From NCBI GenBank assembly GCA_015061605.1, contig SUWH01000006.1, positions 1-64,000 of the forward strand: a stretch of 64,000 bases of DNA, read 5' to 3'. This document shows, one piece after another, positions 7,870 to 15,970 of this stretch (position 1 is the stretch's first letter; every line of letters starts with the position of its first letter). The notes under the pieces were generated by a model, which was not told the DNA's origin, did not search any database, and saw nothing but the letters and a program-made list of their open reading frames with translations. Source of the stretch: Lentisphaerota bacterium (GTDB lineage Bacteria; Verrucomicrobiota; Lentisphaeria; Victivallales; Victivallaceae). A program made the position numbers and the translations under genes.

Positions 7870-9252
7870 TCACAGCGAAGCTGCGATGACGGCTTGGCCG
7901 TGGCGTTTGAAGGTTTCGTCCGGGATATGGATTTCCACGGAGAGTTCCGGGAATACCTCTTTAAGGACGCGGTTGGCTTCGTTGATGATTTCCGAACCGC
8001 CCTCGCCGCTGGAGACGCGTCCGAGGAGCAGTAAATTGGAAAGGTCGTAGAAGTCAGCGTAGTGTGCGATGGCGTAGCCGAGGTAGACGCCGACGGAACG
8101 GTAGATTTTTGAAGCGCGTTCATCGTTTTCGGCGCGGGCGGCTTGGACCATTTTCAAAATTTCCGGAAGTTTGGCATCTGCCGGGAAGTTGAAGCCTGCC
8201 GGTTTGACCAGACGGCCGACCGCCTGCTGGGAAAGATAGGAGGCACCGACACCGCAATCGCCGGACCATTCGTCGCAGGGTGGATCGGCTTCGCGGTAGT
8301 CCACCGGAGCGAAAGCGAGTTCATTGAGGTAATCGGTGAGGTTTCCTTCGGGGGTGACGTAGCCGACAGCTTCGCTGGTTCCCATGGCAAGACCGATGAG
8401 AGAGTTTTTCTGCAAACTGATGGCACCGGCAAGGGCGGTAACTTCGCCGTCGTTGAGGACAACAAAGGGTACGCCGGGAAATTCTTTGGCGATCTCAAGG
8501 AAAATCGGGCGGACTTTGTCTTTGAAGTCAGCTTCGGGGATGCCGCGGAAAAGAGAAGCGATACGCGGCTGGTTTTCCACATAGACTCCGGCTGCACTGC
8601 CGCCGATGGCGTCAATGCGCGGCATTTTGGCGGCGGCGCGGCGCAGGGAATCGAGGATACCTTCGCGGTGATAGGAGACATCTTTCTGGAAATAGGGATC
8701 CCAGACCACCTCTTCGCTGTGGACAGCTTTACCGTCGATGACGGCGGCGCATTTGCGGTCTGATCCGCCGAGGTCGAAACCGATACGGCATCCGGAAAAG
8801 TTACCGCCGAGTTTCATGGAGATCGTCTTTTCCTGTTTTGCTTCGGCATAGGGGAGGCTGACGACTTTGAATTCTCTGCCGTAGATGCGTTCACCCATGA
8901 CGTCGAAGTCAAATTTGCGTTCACCGTCTGCTGAATAAGCTTCAGCAAGTTTTGCCGCAACGAGCGGGGCGCCGGCAATGGCGACTTCGCAGCCGCCGTA
9001 TGCCCAGAGCATGAATTTTACAATGCGTTCAACATAGCGGAAGTTGAGGTCGAGATTATCCTGCGTATCGGGCAGAAGAACGGTATCAAAGCGTGAAACC
9101 GCGCCGTTGGAGCGTTCACAGGTGATGGCGATTTTTACTGCCGCCGGATCGGCGGCAGCAAGTTTGCGGTACTCCCGGTTCCACAGCGCGGCAGGGACAA
9201 AGCCGGGGTCGAGTTCCGGGAGGATGGGTGAAGTGAAATTGATCCGCTTCAT
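7870..9252 (-). CDS. Atypical long ROK-family sugar kinase-like protein
   Basis: A 460-residue protein in the actin/ROK superfamily. The ATP-binding phosphate-1 motif GFDLGGSDRKCAAVIDG is at about residues 158-174, GGSAAGVYV at about 219-227, an adenosine-type GLAMGTSEAVGY at about 290-301, and a candidate metal segment CDEWSGDCG near 326. Ordinary ROK kinases are about 300 residues. This one carries about 155 extra N-terminal residues that do not look like the helix-turn-helix of ROK repressors. The classical CxCGxxGCxE zinc motif is absent. It lies 15 bases after nagB on the same strand, so an amino-sugar role is likely. The substrate is unknown. Confidence 0.75.
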   Translation of the reverse strand: MKRINFTSPILPELDPGFVPAALWNREYRKLAAADPAAVKIAITCERSNGAVSRFDTVLLPDTQDNLDLNFRYVERIVKFMLWAYGGCEVAIAGAPLVAAKLAEAYSADGERKFDFDVMGERIYGREFKVVSLPYAEAKQEKTISMKLGGNFSGCRIGFDLGGSDRKCAAVIDGKAVHSEEVVWDPYFQKDVSYHREGILDSLRRAAAKMPRIDAIGGSAAGVYVENQPRIASLFRGIPEADFKDKVRPIFLEIAKEFPGVPFVVLNDGEVTALAGAISLQKNSLIGLAMGTSEAVGYVTPEGNLTDYLNELAFAPVDYREADPPCDEWSGDCGVGASYLSQQAVGRLVKPAGFNFPADAKLPEILKMVQAARAENDERASKIYRSVGVYLGYAIAHYADFYDLSNLLLLGRVSSGEGGSEIINEANRVLKEVFPELSVEIHIPDETFKRHGQAVIAASL

Positions 9253-9267
9253 GGTGAAGTCTGCTCC

Positions 9268-10053
9268 TTACCGGTAACGCGCCCATTTGGGATCATTTTC
9301 AAAAATTTCTTTGTAGAAATCTTTGAGCTTGAGGTCGGCGGCGGCATCTTCATCAAGGATGATGACGGTATCGGGGTGCCACTGCAAGGCGGTGGAGGAG
9401 ATCATCGCGGTCATCGGACCTTCGATTGCGGCGGCGGCAATGGCGGCCTTGCGCTTGCCGGTGATGAGCTGAAGAACTTTTTTGGCATCAAGGACGGTGC
9501 CGACACCGGCGGTGAAAGCGCGGCGGGGCATGGATTCGGGAGGATTGAAGTAAACTTTGTTCTGCTCGTAGGTGGTGTTGTTCAAATAGGCAACGTGGGT
9601 ACGGGAAGCGAAGCTGGTTCCGGGATCGTTGAATCCGACATGACCGGAGTTGCCGATACCGACCAGCCAGAGGTCGATGCCGCCGGCTTCGTCGATGGAA
9701 TCATCGTAACGGGCGGCTTCGAGTTCTTCATCTTCGGCAAGGCCGTCGGGCAGATGGGTGTTGCGGATGTCGATGTTGACATTGTTGAAGAGGTGTTTAT
9801 TCATGTAGTAGCGGTAGCTCTGGTCGTGTTCCGGAGCAAGACCGGCGTATTCATCGAGGTTCCAGGAGCGGACCTGTGAGAAGTCGACTACACCTGCTTT
9901 GTTGAGGCGGGAGAGTTCAGCGTAGACACCCTCCATGGTGGCACCGGTGGCAAGACCGAGTTTGAATTCCGGTTTTTCGTTGATGGCATCAGCGATCATC
10001 CGGGCGGCGAGCTTTTCTGCGGCATCGGCAGTTTTACAGATAATGATTTCCAT
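9268..10053 (-). CDS. nagB: Glucosamine-6-phosphate deaminase NagB
   Basis: A 261-residue cytosolic enzyme of the NagB fold, converting glucosamine 6-phosphate to fructose 6-phosphate and ammonia. Seen: phosphate loop GLATGATMEGVY (about 33-44), the catalytic base Asp68 in WNLDEYAG, and the active-site loop GIGNSGHVGFNDP (132-144) with His138. In the E. coli enzyme the equivalent loop has Asp141, His143 and Glu148; here the Asp position is Ser136 and the Glu position is Asp143. Many Gram-positive enzymes have Asn at the first site, so activity is still likely. It heads a two-gene unit with the ROK gene, downstream of a perfect palindrome at 10087-10107. Confidence 0.9.
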   Translation of the reverse strand: MEIIICKTADAAEKLAARMIADAINEKPEFKLGLATGATMEGVYAELSRLNKAGVVDFSQVRSWNLDEYAGLAPEHDQSYRYYMNKHLFNNVNIDIRNTHLPDGLAEDEELEAARYDDSIDEAGGIDLWLVGIGNSGHVGFNDPGTSFASRTHVAYLNNTTYEQNKVYFNPPESMPRRAFTAGVGTVLDAKKVLQLITGKRKAAIAAAAIEGPMTAMISSTALQWHPDTVIILDEDAAADLKLKDFYKEIFENDPKWARYR

Positions 10054-10086
10054 GATAGAACCTTTTATGTTTGGTTGTGAAATTTT

Positions 10087-10107
10087 GTGTTATATATAAT
10101 ATAACAC
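10087..10107. promoter_or_regulatory. Perfect palindrome in the nagB promoter region
   Basis: Arms GTGTTATAT and ATATAACAC are perfectly complementary around a three-base centre, 34-54 bases upstream of the nagB start. The size and AT-rich core suit a dimeric repressor site overlapping a -10 region. No regulator gene is adjacent, and the ROK protein here seems to lack a DNA-binding domain. Confidence 0.6.
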
Positions 10108-10188
10108 GGTTTGAAATTTTGACTATGTACTTTTCGTCATAAAATATGTACAAAAAAACATAGTTGGCGGCGTCAAACGTGCCTTTTT

Positions 10189-11343
10189 TTAATTGAGCAG
10201 CCGGACGCGTTTAGCTCCGGTCGGGAAGCGGATCTGGAATACGGTGCCGCGTTCAGCTTCAGTCACCACTCCGAATTCGGCACCGTGTTCGCGGCAAACC
10301 CTTTCGATGATCATGGTGCCGATGCCGTTGCCGCTTGCTTTTGAGGTTTTGAACGGGATGAACATATCTCTCAATGCCTCCGGAGTCATGCCCTTGCCGG
10401 AGTCGGCGAACTCGATGCAGAGAAATTCCGGGGATGAATAGCCGTAAACTGCCAGAGTTCCGCCGTTGCTCATCGCCTGAACGGCGTTGCGGATGATGTT
10501 GTAGAACGCCTGTTTAAGCTGTTCGCGGTCGCCGGATAACGGCGGGAAAGGGGAATTCCATGAACACTTTACCTCAACTTTGCGTGCTTCGATTTCGGGG
10601 CGCATGAAGTTCAGTACCTCCACGACGAGTTCACGCAGATCGACCGGAGAGAAAACCCCTTTGCCGGGGCGGATGGCACCGAGGAAAGAGTGGATGATAC
10701 TGTCGAGGCGTTCGACTTCACTTTTGCATATTTCCAGTATCGAGGTGACTTCGCCCGGATCGATTTCCGTATGGTCTGATGAATTTAAAGTTTCTTCCAA
10801 TATTTGCAAATTGAGATAAAGACTGTTCAACGGGTTGCCGATCTCGTGGGCGACTCCGGCAGCAAGGAGTGAAACTGCTTTGACGGTTTCCTGTTCAAGT
10901 TCGGCACCGGTACGGCGGCGGTTTTCGGTGACATCGTGCAGGATCACTGCTGCAAGTCCGGTATCGGCATCGAGCGGAGCAAGATAGAATTGGACGAAAC
11001 GGGGTTCGGGATAGCGTATTTCCAACTCCTGCCGCACCACCTGATGCCAGGCGTTTTCACCGGAATCAAGCAGTTGTTTCCAGTTGATCCCGGGGATGAG
11101 CTGGGAGAAGCGGACATTGGAAACATCTCCCGGTAATCCGAGAAGTTTTTCAGCGGCACGGTTGAAATAGCGCAGTTTCAAATCGCGGTCGATGACCAGA
11201 ATTCCATCTTCGATAGCGTTGAAAACCGTTTCAAACAAACCGCGTTCTCTGACCAGTCGCAATAAATACGCCTGACGGTTGCTCTGATCAAGGTCATCAA
11301 AACGTTTACTGAAACGATCTATGATTTTTTTTCTTACAGCCAT
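10189..11343 (-). CDS. Soluble PAS-domain sensor histidine kinase
   Basis: A 384-residue kinase of the NtrB-like class. A PAS domain occupies about residues 38-140 (FNAIEDGILVIDRDLKLRYF), then the HisKA dimerisation helix with phospho-acceptor His166 in AAGVAHEIGNPLN, then HATPase_c with N box NIIRNAVQAM (about 290), G1 DSGKGM and G2 GNGIGTMI. No transmembrane segment is visible, so it senses a cytosolic signal. No response regulator lies next to it. It is upstream of nagB on the same strand, but a 135-base gap with an operator-like palindrome suggests separate transcription. Confidence 0.9.
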   Translation of the reverse strand: MAVRKKIIDRFSKRFDDLDQSNRQAYLLRLVRERGLFETVFNAIEDGILVIDRDLKLRYFNRAAEKLLGLPGDVSNVRFSQLIPGINWKQLLDSGENAWHQVVRQELEIRYPEPRFVQFYLAPLDADTGLAAVILHDVTENRRRTGAELEQETVKAVSLLAAGVAHEIGNPLNSLYLNLQILEETLNSSDHTEIDPGEVTSILEICKSEVERLDSIIHSFLGAIRPGKGVFSPVDLRELVVEVLNFMRPEIEARKVEVKCSWNSPFPPLSGDREQLKQAFYNIIRNAVQAMSNGGTLAVYGYSSPEFLCIEFADSGKGMTPEALRDMFIPFKTSKASGNGIGTMIIERVCREHGAEFGVVTEAERGTVFQIRFPTGAKRVRLLN

Positions 11344-11494
11344 TGTTATTTTTGCATAAGTTGTGCTATATTATCTTTATGGATCATCAAGTACGGATGA
11401 AGTGGGAATTTTTCCACAGGATCCCTGACAGTTTATTAATATAACGGCGGGTGAAAAATTTGTCAAACCCGTTACAACCCGCAGGAGGGGTAAA

Positions 11495-12718
11495 ATGTGT
11501 AATTACATGGTTTTTCCACTGTTGATGAGCATCTTTTTTGTATTTACCTTATCAGCAGAAATTCCGAAGATCCGTTATGACCGGGAAATCGGCCGTCCTG
11601 CGATCAGCGCCACCGGTACCTGGGAAAAGATCTCCAGCGCCGGGATCAGCAATAATGCCAATACCCCGCCCGGTATGCTTGCTTACGCAGTGGCGGAGAA
11701 TAATTGTATATTCAATTGGGTTCCATCCAGTGATTCCGCGCGGATCGCCGGACAGGCTGACATTATGGATGCCATACTCAGCCAGGATGAGAGTTTGCTG
11801 GTCATTGCAGAACGCATCGGCGGAGCCAATCAGAATAATTCGACCCGGCTGGTGTTTGTCAATCTTCTGAATAACAAACTTTGCGGAGGTTTCGAGATCC
11901 CGGAACGCCGTATAGTCAAACTTTTCAATCTTCCCGGGCAGAGCGGCCGTATTCTGGCGCTTCAGGAAGGTCAGAGCGTGTTCCAGAACAGTAACGCACT
12001 GCTGAATATCGACTTGAGACGGAAGCGGGTGCGGCAGATCGGTGCTGATATAACTGAAAATATTTCTGCCATTTGTACCGACGGTTACAAAGTATGGTAC
12101 GCTTTGAGTGAACGGAACCGGATCTGCGAAATCGATTTGAACGATCCATTCAAACCCCGTTATTGCGATACTAAAAAACCGGTGACAAAACTCTGCTGCA
12201 ATCCGGCATCCAAATCGATCATCGCGGTTGAAAACGGTGTTTGTGAATTTTTCTCCATCACCGGAAACGGATTGTTTCTGGATGGTTCAGTGCCGCTTCC
12301 GGAAAATTTTGAAACAGCGTGGTGTATGGGAGGACCGGTGCAGAGCAGTTCAGCGATCATCATGGACAAGAACGGCAAGGGATTTTTTGTGACACTTGGC
12401 GGTTTGATGCCGCTGAATGACCGTCTGGAACCCTATGGATGCGTGTTGCAGGACGGTACGATTTTGATTGGAGCCGTTGCGCGTTCTCCCCGGATCAACA
12501 ACATTATCCTGCCCGGCGGAGAAGTCAAGCGTTATTTTACTCCGTCGAAACTCCGGCCGTTCACCCGCAACAAAACTCTGGCGATCTATTCCCGTACTGC
12601 CGCTGTTCCGGAAATCATCCTGCTTGATGACCGGGCCAATGTGTTCAAAGTCGTTCTTTCCGGCAGAAACGGCCGTAAGAGTGCCGTGTTGATCGTCAAT
12701 AAAACAGGGATGCGTTGA
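11495..12718 (+). CDS. Exported protein of unknown function, possibly beta-propeller
   Basis: A 407-residue protein with a signal sequence (hydrophobic MVFPLLMSIFFVFTLSA, cleavage near residue 21). The mature part has repeated strand-rich segments such as LLVIAERI, RILALQEG and KSIIAVENG at spacings that suggest propeller blades, without a named motif. A strong AGGAGG ribosome site precedes the ATG. It lies one base before the FmdB-type gene, so it probably begins the operon that continues through rsmA and nadA. I do not recognise the family. Confidence 0.65.
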   Translation: MCNYMVFPLLMSIFFVFTLSAEIPKIRYDREIGRPAISATGTWEKISSAGISNNANTPPGMLAYAVAENNCIFNWVPSSDSARIAGQADIMDAILSQDESLLVIAERIGGANQNNSTRLVFVNLLNNKLCGGFEIPERRIVKLFNLPGQSGRILALQEGQSVFQNSNALLNIDLRRKRVRQIGADITENISAICTDGYKVWYALSERNRICEIDLNDPFKPRYCDTKKPVTKLCCNPASKSIIAVENGVCEFFSITGNGLFLDGSVPLPENFETAWCMGGPVQSSSAIIMDKNGKGFFVTLGGLMPLNDRLEPYGCVLQDGTILIGAVARSPRINNIILPGGEVKRYFTPSKLRPFTRNKTLAIYSRTAAVPEIILLDDRANVFKVVLSGRNGRKSAVLIVNKTGMR

Positions 12719-12719
12719 T

Positions 12720-12950
12720 ATGCCGATATTCCGTTACATCTGCCGCAGCTGCAATGCCGAATTTGAATTACTGCTGCCTCGCTTTGATTCTCCTGCTGAA
12801 TGCCCGAAGTGTGCTTCGGACGATTTGGAAAAGCAATTGAATAAAGTCGGTGCGATTTCAGTTTCCAAAGGCGGCTGTGCCATGAGCAGTCAGTGTCCGG
12901 CTTCGGCTTCCGGATGCTGCTGTTCCGGAAGCTGCCACCATAATCACTGA
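12720..12950 (+). CDS. FmdB-family zinc-ribbon protein
   Basis: A 76-residue protein. The N-terminal 45 residues are the FmdB/CxxC zinc ribbon (MPIFRYICRSCNAEFEL, then SPAECPKCASDDLEKQ), with two CxxC knuckles for one zinc. The tail is cysteine- and histidine-rich and ends CHHNH, giving a possible second metal site. FmdB proteins were linked to formamidase regulation in one species, but their general role is unclear. It sits in an operon directly before rsmA. Confidence 0.85.
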   Translation: MPIFRYICRSCNAEFELLLPRFDSPAECPKCASDDLEKQLNKVGAISVSKGGCAMSSQCPASASGCCCSGSCHHNH

Positions 12951-12964
12951 AAAGTTTCTGCAAT

Positions 12965-13807
12965 ATGAATAAAAAAGAACTTGTCGCCGAGTTGGAAAAA
13001 CTCGGTATGCGCCCGGGGCGCGGTCTCGGACAGAATTTTTTGCTGGACGGCAATCTGCTCGACTGGATCGTCCGTGCTGCCAAAGTGACTGAAAAGGATA
13101 ATATTCTGGAAGTCGGTCCCGGATTCGGTGCATTGACCTGCCGTCTGCTCAATACCGGAGCAAAACTCACCGCTGTGGAATTTGACCACCGCCTTGCCGA
13201 CTACAACCGGGGAAAATTTGCCTCATTTGCCAATTTCAATCTGGTCGAAGCCGACGCCTGCAAAGTCAATTACGACGAATTGTTTCCGGGAAACACCCCA
13301 TACCGTTCGGTGGCGAATCTGCCATACGCCATAAGTTCAGTATTTATCGCCCGGATGCTGGAGTGTTCCAACAAGCCGCGCTCAATGTTTTTTATGCTGC
13401 AAAAAGAGATGGGCGAACGGCTTGCCGCAGTGCCGGGAACCAAAGCCTACGGAGCGCTTTCAGTGCGTACCCAGCTGATATACAATGTGAAAATAGAAAA
13501 AATCGTTCCGCCGGAGGTCTTCTGTCCGCCGCCCGAGGTGGAATCAGCCCTCGTTTCGTTTGAGTTGCGCGAAGAACCTTTGTGCAGTGATGCTGAAATG
13601 AAAATGGTTTCCCGCGTGGTGCGTACCGCATTCAATCAGCGGCGCAAGCAATTGGGAAAAGTTCTGGGGCAGATGTTCGGAAAAAGTGAGGTCTCTTCCG
13701 CTTTTGAAGCCCTCAATATCCCGATGGAGATCCGCCCTGATAAACTGGAAACAGCTGATTTTGTCGCCATCGCCCGCCAATTGCAGAACATAGAGGAGAA
13801 AAAGTAA
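12965..13807 (+). CDS. rsmA: 16S rRNA dimethyladenosine transferase RsmA (KsgA)
   Basis: A 280-residue SAM-dependent methyltransferase that dimethylates A1518 and A1519 (E. coli numbering) in the 3' helix of 16S rRNA. The sequence shows LGQNFLLDGNLLDWIV near residue 20, the SAM motif LEVGPGFGALTCRLL (about 43-57), acidic E of AVEFDHRL, and the catalytic NLPYAISS motif near residue 118. The C-terminal small domain ends normally. The ribosome site is weak. Confidence 0.95.
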   Translation: MNKKELVAELEKLGMRPGRGLGQNFLLDGNLLDWIVRAAKVTEKDNILEVGPGFGALTCRLLNTGAKLTAVEFDHRLADYNRGKFASFANFNLVEADACKVNYDELFPGNTPYRSVANLPYAISSVFIARMLECSNKPRSMFFMLQKEMGERLAAVPGTKAYGALSVRTQLIYNVKIEKIVPPEVFCPPPEVESALVSFELREEPLCSDAEMKMVSRVVRTAFNQRRKQLGKVLGQMFGKSEVSSAFEALNIPMEIRPDKLETADFVAIARQLQNIEEKK

Positions 13808-13808
13808 A

Positions 13809-14720
13809 ATGGATAAAAATACCATCATCGAAAAAATCGATCAACTCCGCAAAGAGCGCAACGCGCTTATTCTTGCTCATAATTATGTCGCCGCCGAAAT
13901 TCAGGAAATCGCCGATTTCTGCGGCGATTCCCTCGAATTGAGTATCAAAGCCGCCGCCGCCAAAGCGCAGACCCTCGTCGTCTGCGGCGTGCGTTTCATG
14001 GCGGAAACGGCAAAGATCCTTTCTCCGGATGCCACCGTCATCATGGTGCGAAGCGATGCCGGCTGCCCCATGGCGGATATGGTCGATCCCGATGAGCTCA
14101 AAGCCTACAAATCTGCCAATCCGGATACCCTGCTTATCGCCTACGTCAACACCACCGCCGAAGTCAAAGCTCTGGTCGATATCTGCTGTACCAGCGGCAA
14201 TGCGGAAAAAATCGTTTCATCCATCCCTGCTGACCGGAAAATCATGTTCCTTCCCGACCGCAATCTGGGCGCAAATCTGATCAATAAACTCAACCGCCCC
14301 ATGGAATTGTGGCACGGCTGCTGTCCGGTTCATGATGCCGTTACCGTTGAAATGATCAATGATATGCGGAAAAAATATCCCGCTTCACAGATCCTCGTCC
14401 ATCCTGAATGCCGTCCGGAAGTGGTCAATGCCGCCGATCAGGCCCTCAGTACCGGCGCGATGCTTAATTATGTTACCGCTTCAACACATAATGAATTTAC
14501 TGTCGGTACCGAAAGCGGTATACTTTTCCGCATGATGCAGGCAAATCCGGACAAAACTTTTCATCTGCTTCAGCCGGAAATACTCTGTACCGATATGAAA
14601 AAACTTACCCTCGCCGATGTGGAACGCGCCTTGCGTACCAATCAGGATGAGGTGATGCTTCCGGCAGAGATGATCAAAGAAGCCGGAGCTGCCATTCGTA
14701 AAATGCTGGATGTAAAATAA
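13809..14720 (+). CDS. nadA: Quinolinate synthase NadA
   Basis: A 303-residue protein that condenses iminoaspartate with dihydroxyacetone phosphate to quinolinate in NAD synthesis and needs a [4Fe-4S] cluster. Seen: LAHNYVAAEIQEIADFCGDS near residue 20, VCGVRFMAETAKIL (first cluster Cys about residue 59), a central Cys in WHGCCPVHD, and HPECRPEV followed by ILCTDMKKL at the C-terminus. Length fits the compact type. It follows rsmA by one base with an AGAGGAGAA ribosome site. nadB and nadC are not in the window. Confidence 0.95.
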   Translation: MDKNTIIEKIDQLRKERNALILAHNYVAAEIQEIADFCGDSLELSIKAAAAKAQTLVVCGVRFMAETAKILSPDATVIMVRSDAGCPMADMVDPDELKAYKSANPDTLLIAYVNTTAEVKALVDICCTSGNAEKIVSSIPADRKIMFLPDRNLGANLINKLNRPMELWHGCCPVHDAVTVEMINDMRKKYPASQILVHPECRPEVVNAADQALSTGAMLNYVTASTHNEFTVGTESGILFRMMQANPDKTFHLLQPEILCTDMKKLTLADVERALRTNQDEVMLPAEMIKEAGAAIRKMLDVK

Positions 14721-14760
14721 AGAAATTTTCAAAAATTTTGCAAAAAAATTGAAATTCTAT

Positions 14761-14788
14761 TTGCAAAAGTGATAATGAATATTATATT
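14761..14788 (+). promoter_or_regulatory. Promoter of rubrerythrin gene
   Basis: TTGCAA (14761-14766), a 16-base spacer and TATATT (14783-14788), with AT-rich flanks, 60 bases before the rubrerythrin start. Confidence 0.55.
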
Positions 14789-14790
14789 AT

Positions 14791-14803
14791 GGTTGTAACA
14801 ACC
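14791..14803. promoter_or_regulatory. Operator-like palindrome at the rubrerythrin promoter
   Basis: GGTTGT-A-ACAACC is a perfect inverted repeat starting two bases after the -10 box, so it would cover the transcription start. That position suits repression, plausibly by an oxidative-stress regulator. This is inferred from the gene's role only. Confidence 0.45.
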
Positions 14804-14847
14804 TGAAACCAAGTGTGAAAACACTATAAAACAAAGGAGAATTGAAA

Positions 14848-15384
14848 ATGGCTGATCTCAAAGGAACCCAAACTGAAAAGAATCTGTGGTATGCTTTCGC
14901 CGGAGAATCCCAGGCGCGCAACAAGTACACCTATTTCGCATCCGCCGCCCGCAAGGAAGGCTACGAACAGATCGCCGCGATTTTTGAACAGACCGCAAAT
15001 AACGAAAAAGAACACGCCAAACTCTGGTTCAAGGCTCTGAACGGTATCGGTGATACCATGGCAAACCTGGAAGCTGCCGCCGCCGGTGAACACGAGGAGT
15101 GGACCGAAATGTACAAGAACTTCGCCGATGTCGCCGAAAAAGAGGGTTTCGACGTCCTCGCCCGCAACCTCCGCCGCGTTGCAGAAATCGAAAAACGTCA
15201 TGAAGAACGCTATCTCAAGCTGCTCGAAAATGTCAAAAAAGGCGAAGTTTTCGTCAAAGTCGCTCCCAACCGCTGGGAATGCCGCAACTGCGGTCACATC
15301 TACATCGGTGAAGCCGCTCCCGAAGCCTGCCCGGTTTGCGCCCATCCCAAGGCTTACTTCGAAATCGAAGCAACCAACTATTAA
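14848..15384 (+). CDS. Rubrerythrin
   Basis: A 178-residue cytosolic peroxide reductase of anaerobes. A ferritin-like di-iron four-helix domain (residues 1-140) shows carboxylate/histidine ligands in [32 protein letters not shown] and [11 protein letters not shown]-terminal rubredoxin domain follows, with [10 protein letters not shown] and [11 protein letters not shown] binding one iron by four cysteines. Start ATG at 14848 follows AAAGGAGA; a TTG six bases earlier is less likely. It has its own promoter and terminator. Strong initiation signals suggest high expression and an anaerobic, peroxide-exposed lifestyle. Confidence 0.95.
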   Translation: MADLKGTQTEKNLWYAFAGESQARNKYTYFASAARKEGYEQIAAIFEQTANNEKEHAKLWFKALNGIGDTMANLEAAAAGEHEEWTEMYKNFADVAEKEGFDVLARNLRRVAEIEKRHEERYLKLLENVKKGEVFVKVAPNRWECRNCGHIYIGEAAPEACPVCAHPKAYFEIEATNY

Positions 15385-15433
15385 AAATAAAGCGGGGGCG
15401 ATCTCGCTTGCTCCCGCCTGCCTTGCGGCACTC

Positions 15434-15480
15434 AACGCCCGGGTCACGTACGAAAGTACGCTCCCCGGGCGTTTTGTTTG
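15434..15480 (+). terminator. Terminator-like hairpin after rubrerythrin
   Basis: Perfect 10-base arms AACGCCCGGG (15434-15443) and CCCGGGCGTT (15464-15473) enclose a small GTAC-gaaa-GTAC stem. They are followed by TTGTTTG. The T-run is short, so efficiency is uncertain. Confidence 0.6.
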
Positions 15481-15537
15481 CAAAACATCCGGATAGCGTC
15501 GTGATATCGCCCCTTGACTGCTGGCATTGCGCCTGTT

Positions 15538-15600
15538 GTCGGGCTTATCCGCCCGACAGGCGTGATGTAGTGTTTTATTCCGCCTGATGGCGGTAATTTT
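15538..15600. repeat. Double-hairpin dispersed repeat, copy 2
   Basis: GTCGGGC-ttatcc-GCCCGAC, then GGCGTGATG and a second stem around CCGCC-tgat-GGCGG. It is closely similar to 7652-7710 in sequence, order and orientation. Confidence 0.7.
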
Positions 15601-15643
15601 TTGCCGCCGCACGGGCAGAGCGCCACAAGGTGCGATGCAGTCT

Positions 15644-15728
15644 AACGGACGGCAACGGACTTTAACGGACAACAAGCCGCCCATTGTCTTTATGTTGGCG
15701 GTTGCCGCATGGCATGTTTTGCCGCGCG
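15644..15728 (+). repeat. Dispersed repeat shared in inverse orientation with 63395-63470
   Basis: Shares CGGACAACAAG, CATTGTCTTTATG and TTTGCCGCGCG, in the same order and similar spacing, with the reverse complement of 63395-63470. Both copies are intergenic. Confidence 0.65.
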
Positions 15729-15763
15729 TCCGACCAGTCCGACATGTCCGACATGTCCGACAC
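15728..15763. repeat. Four 9-base tandem units
   Basis: Units GTCCGACCA, GTCCGACAT, GTCCGACAT and GTCCGACAC run head to tail. A 9-base period with invariant GTCCGAC could vary in copy number by slippage. Confidence 0.8.
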
Positions 15764-15840
15764 AACGAGCCAAATCAGCAAACCCACACGGTCTTACTCT
15801 CAAGCCGCCTCCTGAAAAATACCGCACGCAGTGATATGAT

Positions 15841-15869
15841 TTGACAAAAGTCGGTTCAGGGTGTACATT
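15841..15869 (+). promoter_or_regulatory. Promoter of the GNAT gene
   Basis: TTGACA (15841-15846), a 17-base spacer and TACATT (15864-15869), leaving about a 95-base leader before the ATG at 15971. Confidence 0.55.
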
Positions 15870-15970
15870 TATGGCAGAATGGTGTCATAAAAACTTTCCG
15901 CCCCAATCAGGCGTTTTACAGTATCATTGCCGCCGCCGCAAAGATTGTTACAAGAAATGAGAACATAACG

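Larger units (their letters stand above)
15481..15970. repeat. Repeat-rich intergenic region before the GNAT gene
   Basis: No credible gene; a long minus-strand frame here only translates repeats. It holds a double-hairpin element (15538-15600), a module shared with 63395-63470 (15644-15728), four 9-base tandem units (15728-15763) and the promoter of the GNAT gene (15841-15869). Confidence 0.65.

Noticed and set aside
7424-8050. 208-codon plus-strand frame across the acpS-ROK gap
   Set aside because: It contains the 71-base repeat twice as identical peptide segments, and overlaps acpS and ROK antisense.
15728-15763. Possible CRISPR array
   Set aside because: The units are 9 bases, head to tail, with no spacers and no cas genes.
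14824-15765. 313-codon minus-strand frame starting with CRTCRTCRTGRT
   Set aside because: It runs through the 9-base repeats and antisense to rubrerythrin. No homology or ribosome site.
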